A stretch of DNA of 22,931 bases from Aplysia californica (Eukaryota; Mollusca; Gastropoda; Aplysiida; Aplysiidae): positions 376,531-399,461 of the forward strand of contig NW_004797861.1 in the NCBI RefSeq assembly GCF_000002075.1, read 5' to 3'. The number at the start of each line of letters is the position of its first letter. The first letter of the stretch is position 1. Under the pieces are notes generated by a model. That model saw only the letters and a list, made by a program, of their open reading frames with translations, did not search any database and was not told where the DNA came from. The translations under genes and the position numbers were made by a program. This document shows positions 10,901-19,300 of the stretch, piece by piece.

Positions 10901-13292
10901 CTCCTCAACAGAATAATATATTAAATTACGCCATTGCAACAAATCTTCAAAACTCATAACCATTATTAATGGTATGTTAATTTATCACGTTGTAGTTTCC
11001 TTTTTCTCATTTTAAAATGGAACCATGTCTCACTCTTCTACTTCTAGTATTGAAAAACATTAGTCAGAACTTGCTGAAATCTTTGCCCCATCTTCAAGTC
11101 ACCTGTGACGTATTAATTATTTTGCTTTATCTGAAGTCATTTTCAACATTTTCTGCAGTGAGCCTTTTTATTCTAGACTGCTTTACCTACAGTGACTATA
11201 AACTATTTGCTGTTCACTTCTGAGAAATACAAGCAGGGAGAACGAATCAAAACAAAATTCCCCACTCTTTTCACACTGGGGGTTGCAGCCTAAAAGAGAA
11301 AAAGAAGAAAACCTCAAAGGGTGGTAAAGGTAGAGGGAAAGACCATACAAAACTGAACATAAAACCTCAAACTTTTCACCTCTTGATTTCATCGTCTATT
11401 GCAGAAGGTCCAAATAATGATTTGCACTGAACAAAACTTTCATGTCATTCTAGCAATTCACCACTTTGAGCACATCGGGTGTGAAATATTGCGTGAAAGC
11501 GCCGTCAAGAGATTAAAAGGTCTACTCTACCTGTGACAACTGTGCGAAGTGAAAAAGCATACCGACGCGGTAAAACAATGACTGTGACCATAGCCAATCG
11601 AGACAACCTAGATAACCGGTAGACTTTGACGACTCGTCTTGTCGACTAGTGAACTACAAAATAAGAACAGTTAAAATCTTTTTTCAAAACTTGTAACAAA
11701 TAGCACAGAATATCAACTTAATGTAATGTATAAACCTCCACTTTATACTCATTAATCACTCTTCTAATAATCTTTCAAAATATCCAACCTGAGTTCCCAA
11801 ACACACAGAAGTACAAACAAATACAAGTACACAAAAAAGCACACATCTAGATTTTGCCTGGATAGAAGACATTTTAGAAAAAAAAGACTCCATTATCATG
11901 TAATGTCCCTTTCGTATGATGTGTGTTAATACATGTACTTCTATGTCTAAGCAGTATGAAAATGTTCAAAATGTTAACTACATATGGATGTAAAATCTTT
12001 CGAATAAACATAAACACCACTAGAAAAAAGGTCTCCCTTACATTTGGTAAGAGTTTGAGACTTCCCTATTGAACATTGAAAACACCTCTGAATAGTCTGC
12101 GAGCTTGTGCAAGTCAGGTAAAAAGTTGAAGGGGAAAACAAAATCTTTATCTAACAGGCTTTCTAATTATGCTAACGAGGTGTGCATAGACTACAGCACT
12201 GCAGGTGCGCTATGGACATGCCTGTTTTGCATAGTTTGGCTTTTCACACCAACAAACATAATCAAACACTGACTTCATGGTTTGTACAGAAAACAGAAAA
12301 TAATTGCATCCCATCCAACGTCTTGACCTGGACTAACAATACATGCTGCATTACCATTCTATACTTTTAAAGAAATGAGGAATCATCACTTGTAAATTAG
12401 GGATGGCAACACGAGACACGCAAAAGAATTGGATCTCTGCTTGCGTGAGAATATATTTTTCCCACATTGGTGAAGTTAAAAATATTTCAAAAATCAGTAA
12501 CAATAAAGTTTGACAGAATTCAAATATCTTAAGTGAAGACACAAGACCAAGCTATGGTCGAGGCAAGGAAACACTTCTTTGTGTTTCATCGCTGGACCTT
12601 AGAATTGGTGTTTCATATAATTCCGAACATGAGCGCACATGAGCCTAATGAACTTTCATTAACAGTTGGTCCAACCAACCAGCTGGGAGGGCAGGGGAAG
12701 GTGTCAAAAGCACAATGCACTGCAGTAAACCTACAAATAAAGGACATTCTGAATGGTGCCACCACACATGACATCGTTTCAATTCTTTTATATATAAATA
12801 ATGGGACAAGTATAACATGTTGTTAAGACTTAGTAGTGTAAAACAATGGCTTTTGATGCTTATCTCAGGACTGACAAGTGTACCTGAAAGTTCTGGTCAT
12901 GGCATCATTACATTTGGATAAAAAAAGTAAAACTTTTCACCAAATGCAACTGGTTCATGACAACAAGGCAACTCTGTCATCATGAGAACCACATCAGTAT
13001 AAGGGAGTCAGTATAAGGCTGAAGTAAAACAACCACTCAAAAGTAAAACCAAATCATGTAATACATTACCATGGGTTTGCACACTCATTACCCCATTTTT
13101 AATGTTTATCCCCCCTTGCCTTTGTTTTGAACATTGGGACATTACTGTGACATCAGGACTTGAAGCTTTGAAGCAGTGAAGACACAACACTGGCAGGGGT
13201 TTACTTATAGTCACATGTAATGATGAAGAAGCCAACTGGAGAGGTGACACAGAACTACAACAAACTCTCACACTTCCATTCCAACACATGTG

Positions 13293-13327
<35 letters not shown>

Positions 13328-16300
13328 TATGAGATACATGCAATGGAGGAGGAAGGAAGGTTAGAGCCTGGAAAATGGAAACACACAAAAGAATCACTGA
13401 GTTTCCAAACACTCTGCTATTTCACACCTCAAAACAAAATTTCAAAACCAACTCCTAAATAAAAGTTTTCTGGGTCCTCTAGAATTGAAGATTTCCACAG
13501 TAAATAAGGTGCACACATCACACATAATATTTTCACCTGGAACAAAACAAATAAGCAATAAAAGTGGAAGTTCGCTCACACATAGGGAAAAACAGAAAAC
13601 ATTAGACAGAGTACTCCTGGAGACTGCAGTGCTACTATTTTCCGACAGGAATTGCTGTGCAGGTCCATTTTCACAACAAACACATTCATTTTATTTGGGT
13701 GGCTTTTCCTCTTGATTTTGCAAACCTGAGTATTTCATCACAAAGACTAAGGAACGCTACTTTTCTCTTCTTTGGAGAAAAACACAAAATGTAATTGCAA
13801 GATGTTTTCCCTAATAGAACATGAACCAGTAATAAGTCCTTGGAATGTGAAATGCTGAGTTATGTAAGGATGAATTTTTTTTCTTCACTTTTTCTATACC
13901 ATGCACATTTTTCTATTCACAGCTTTTAAATGCAAACTGTGTGAAAAGAAGAGTCAAATAGTCAGGGGTGGTAAAATGATCTTTATACTTATAAATTTGA
14001 CTCCTACATTTGGACTATAATGACTTTATTGAATGCATGTTCCTTACGTACTCAGTAAATATGAATTGGATTCTTAAATATTTTTTCTTATCAAGTTGTT
14101 TTTTTTTGCTTTTTTAAAATGAGAGATTCAGAAACTTGTTTGACGGACCAGTTGAGGAATAAGTTAAGGTCCAACTGCATTCATACTGAGCTGAGGAACA
14201 TCCACCTTATCATATATAGGGACCGCTTCATATTTGACCACATATTTTAATCAGCTAAACTTTAAAAAAAGACAGCACTTCCACTAATGACATCCATTTA
14301 TTCAATGCTTATACCCATGGTCAACAATACCCAGAAGGTGAGCTAAAAGGGAAAGGCAGAGGGAATCTACGGGAAGAGGGTAGAAACAAAAAATAAAGGG
14401 ATGAGAATGGTCTTCTGATGAAATGTCTAATGTTGGGATAAGCAGACACCAACCTGATAGAAACAAATCTATAGCACACAATATCTGGGGCTTGTGACTT
14501 TATAGCGGGGGACTGTGTTGTAACTCTCTTGACTAAAAGGCTCTACTTGTGCGGTTCTAACACATTTACTGTCACACTGTCAGCAGTTTAAACGCAATCA
14601 CTGTCAGACTTTGAAATCAAAATGTTAATGACCTGAGTACTAGAATTATTCCACTTTCTTGACAGATAAACTATTTTACCAACTATATGCCAAGACGACT
14701 GTAATGTCTCATTGCACCTTAGCCATGCCAAATGCAAGTACTTATCACAATTTTCGTTTTCTTTAATACATTAGACTTTTAAAAAACTTTAGTCCCTTTT
14801 CATAAAGCTCATAACAATGTAACTCAGACTCCAAATGAGTATGTTTTACTTACTGAAGTCGGTTTAACAAAACATTATTAAAAATGGTCAATGTGAAATC
14901 TTAATACTGTCCCCAAACACATAAAGCCAACACATGACTGCTGAGATTCACTACAAATAATTCTAGGGCGTCCATTTCACTATCTTGGAGTGGAAGGAAC
15001 TTCTATGCAAAATACAATAGCAGCACAGGAGACAAAACTCACCGATAAAAACTGGCAAGGGGGGGGGAAAACAAGATGAAATGAGAGGTTAGGGTGGTAA
15101 CATTGGGTGTTTTTTGGCAAGGGGGTCGATAAAATAATATAAGATCAATATGGAAAACTTATTTTGCTAGAGATTCCAACTTTAGTGGGCATGGTGCTGT
15201 TGGGAGTTATAAAAAGTGTCATTCATAAAGGCAAAAAGCACAACATGTTTATGACACAGTCATCTTAAGAAGGGAACGAAAAATATTGTTTACCTCCTCA
15301 GTCTCAATTTCAATGAGAAGCAAAATACTGCTCCCAGAACACCAAGGCAATAGACACAGTTCACTACAGGTTGAAATGTGTTACATAAAGATCCAATAAG
15401 TTAACTAGTGACAAAAGGGAAAACACATGAGGGAGAAAAAAAAAATATCACACTTTGGAGAAGGGATTTTGTCCTGCAAATGCATTGTACTAATGATACA
15501 CCTGGGACTTATCTAATTCGTTGTTGACCATTCAAACTTCCAAGGATATTAAAATGTGTGTCTATTTCTCTGATATTATTGATTGATGGCTATGATGAAA
15601 GCTTTTTTCTAGAGATTTCACAGTGGAACATTCATTCAATACCAGGCCTATACTGTACCCAAAAAAAACTTTTTGTCTGAAAAAGTCTTTTACGCTTGAT
15701 GCTTCTATGATTATCACAAAGAAACTCATTAAAAAGTGGTCCATTAAAAACAAACACATTTGTCACGACACTGTGGAATCAAGTGCACGTCAATTTTTGG
15801 GCATGTGGAGTTATTGGTATCATCTTCAAGCTTTTCATTAGTCTTGCTTGCGATGACAAAAAATACCCATGTATCTTGAATAGATGTCGAGATACTTGCG
15901 ATATAAGGAGGTTGGGGACGCCTGGTTTCAAAGGTAAAACTAATGAGAAAATGGCTGCCAAAGTTAGGTTACTTCCAAAGATTGAGAGACTTTGGAAACT
16001 GCAAATTTAAATTTTTGATGCCATTAACATGTGTTTTTAAAAAATAGTAAAATCCATGCAGATGTGTGCTTTAAATGGACAAAAAAGGTGTTGAGCTAAA
16101 AAAAGAAAAATCTGATAAAACTTGCCACATTGGCGGAAAAATGCCTGTTTCTTCTATTTCATTATTCTGATGAGCCCTTGATTTCACCATGACGAGTCAA
16201 ATATTATGTCTTTGGCCTACTTTCCCTCCTCTACTATTTAGTTAAATATACACGAGCTTTTACACGACAAAGACCTGATTGTACTCTCAGCTGTGAGCAA

Positions 16301-19300
16301 GTCTATTTATGTTGAAATACATTATCTATACAAAAACCCCCACAACAAAAATCATAAAAGGCACAGGATGAAATCTATGGAAATGGCTGTCCTATGTACA
16401 TGTTCTCTTTTCTTAGGGTAGACTAACACAGCAGAAAAAAAAAAATGTAGGTTTTTTACTATAACGTTGATGCAGATAAAAGTACCATGAAAACTGTGAG
16501 ATTTCAATAAGGACGGAACTCAAGCCTAAAATTTCTTAAAGCAAAAAAAACAAAACAACAACAACAAAGGACTGAGCAAAAACCAATAAAAACTATAAAA
16601 TTCAGAGGTAGATAGAGTCAAAACTGATCATGGACATTTCCCTGAAAGCCTGCAGTAAACCCCTAAAAAATTTCAAGTGTTAAGTTTTCTGATTACAAAC
16701 AGATTCACTTTTGCTTCTTCCTTTATGTTTCCTTTATCATTAAGTAAGGCAACATACAAACTAACACAATACCAAATATTCTGCACACACCATTAGTACA
16801 TTTACCTGCTCAGCTTATAGTGATTATAATACTTTCATCCTCCAAAATACATACAAAACATATTTTCACATACTGGTTGATATGAACACCCCCCCCCACA
16901 ACATTGATTACAGGGCACACCTCAACTATACGAAAGACAAAACAAAACAGCCCTCCTGTTTCCCTGAAAAAAAAAATCCCAACCAACAGCAAACACAATA
17001 ACAACCACACCCCCCCTCCCCACCAAAAGATAAATGGTCATAAGACACGGAAAATAGACCTTCTCAACCCTTGAAATCATTAACTTTCTCGTCTGATATC
17101 AGATATATATAAAGGCGTTTGTATAAAAAATAGAACTTCTTCGTATTAGACTTGGTCATTAGCACAGTATACTGACAATATAGTTATTAGTACACATGGT
17201 GTTACACCTAGGAGACAGTCACAATGACAATGGTCTATTAATGAAGTGGACATTTTTAGGGACACAATAAGACCTCATTATGTAAGTGAAACGGAACCTT
17301 AAACATTATCTGAATCAAAAACAGAACAAATGAAAAACTACCCGCAGTTATTCAAACAATATAATCACAAGTTCCTACTACCACTGACACTAAAGCACTT
17401 ATAAATTCAAACTGATACTGCAGAGAAACACCCTTATCTTGACAACCTCTTGAAAAAGAAAGTATAGTAACATTTCATATCAAAACCTTTGATACACGTT
17501 TGAAAAAAAAGAGGGAAATAGTTTAAGTTGGGAGCAAAAGCTATTGCAAGAAATTGAAGGAGAAATCTGAATTTTTTCTGAAAAAAGGACAGTAAAAAGG
17601 AAACATTTCAAAGGAACAATTACAGCTTCTTGCAAAGCAAAATTAATCACAAACTAACGAAACATTGCTGACCTCTAAAGGAAAAAATCAAAGTACAGAT
17701 GTCAGATGGGAAGAAAAAGTAGGTGTGAAGAAAGTGTACCTTTTCAAGGAACAACCTAATTCCAGTGGAAATGGAAATCACAAACTGAATAAAGGCACAT
17801 ATGATTAAATACCCAACACAGTAGGGAATGATTGAAACTAAGAGGTTAGTATATGGGATGCTACATCATAATAATGAAAAAAAAAAACAGAAAGAAAAAA
17901 AGTACCAGTTGCCAATACGAGGAAAAGTAGATATTATTCAGACAGAGGGTTCCCATCAAAAGATTTCTGTACCAGCCAACCAAGGATAGGTGAAGAACAC
18001 ACTGACTAGAGGCTACACTGATCTCAAATAATATGCTGACTTGGTCCAGATACATAGGGCAAAAATCATAGGGGTAATGTAAGAGAGAAAAAACCTCAAG
18101 GGAGACACAGAGGTGGCAGATCAACCCATTCTACTCTATGAACTCATACACTTGCCTAGTTATGAGGATTAGGATACCACAATTTGTCCTTCTTTTTTCT
18201 TCCACTCAATAATTACGTAACTTCTGTTTTATGAAACCACATTACATGGTCTTAACAACTGCGGTGAAAACCATACACCATTTACCAGGGCATTCATGTG
18301 CAAGTACATGAGCTTTTACGGAACAGAATAATAATTCTTGAGGGCAAACTGTGTGTTGCATACAACTCACAAAAAGTGTATCAAAATCATGCCACCAGAC
18401 AAAAACAAAAGGTGACTGTCAGCCCTTTTAAAGTTCTTCTGGTCTCGTACGTTTCTTTTTATATTAATTTTGCAACATTCAGAAGTGCCTGTACTTCTTT
18501 GTGCAAGTCTCACCAATACCTGGCCTTAGGGAAAATAGAGACAAAGATTTTTTCTTTACCTCAATGTGTACTTTTACGCAGTAGGAAATCTATACGAATA
18601 AAATATCTGTTCAAATATGTTCTTTGAGGCTCAGGTATACGTGTGTATCAAAACAGAAAGGGAAAAAATTATTTTTAGTATATATCCATGACAAAAAGAA
18701 AAGGTTCTAACCCATTATTATAATATCACGAAAACTCTTAAATTGCTTAAAACCAAGTTTTTAAAGTGTATTTATTTCTCATAAGGAGCAGTTGTGAATA
18801 ACATCATGGTAAAATATTCTCTCAAGCTTGTTATGCATATAAGCATTTCACATCCATGTCAGAGTGAATGAGCCCTACTTTTTCCCCACCAGATGGACTG
18901 CTGAGAAATCAGCAAAGTGAGAAACAAGAGGTTTGGTGCTGTGCTGTCTTGAGACAAATATTCTGACCAAATGAAAAGGCTTACGGCAACCTCTTGAAAG
19001 CAATTTTTCTTGCACTGAGAATTCCCCACAAATCTACAATAGAATTGTGAAATATAGCACTTCAAGTTATTAATTTCAAAATTTCCCAGAAAGCCAAACA
19101 TAGGTAGACTTTTCAGCACAAAGATGGGTTCTTGACTGACACAGAAGCATTTATGTGAATAAAAATCAAATCATGTGAATTCTAGCAACTAACAGGTGAG
19201 TGTGTAACAGCTATCATTGAAAGGCAGGCATCAAACTTATAACTTACGTCACCCAGCCAAAATCAAAGATTAAGGAACCATTACAGAAGAACTACTGCCA

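Noticed and set aside
13008-13412. 134-codon minus-strand frame with a Glu-Arg run
   Set aside because: It crosses the CT/CA microsatellite and has no family match.
15783-16010. Plus- and minus-strand frames over the dispersed repeat copy 1
   Set aside because: The matching repeat copy 2 does not preserve them, so they are chance frames or very decayed.
18298-18627. 109-codon plus-strand frame in the long intron
   Set aside because: There is no known family, no splice or promoter support, and AT-biased composition like its flanks.
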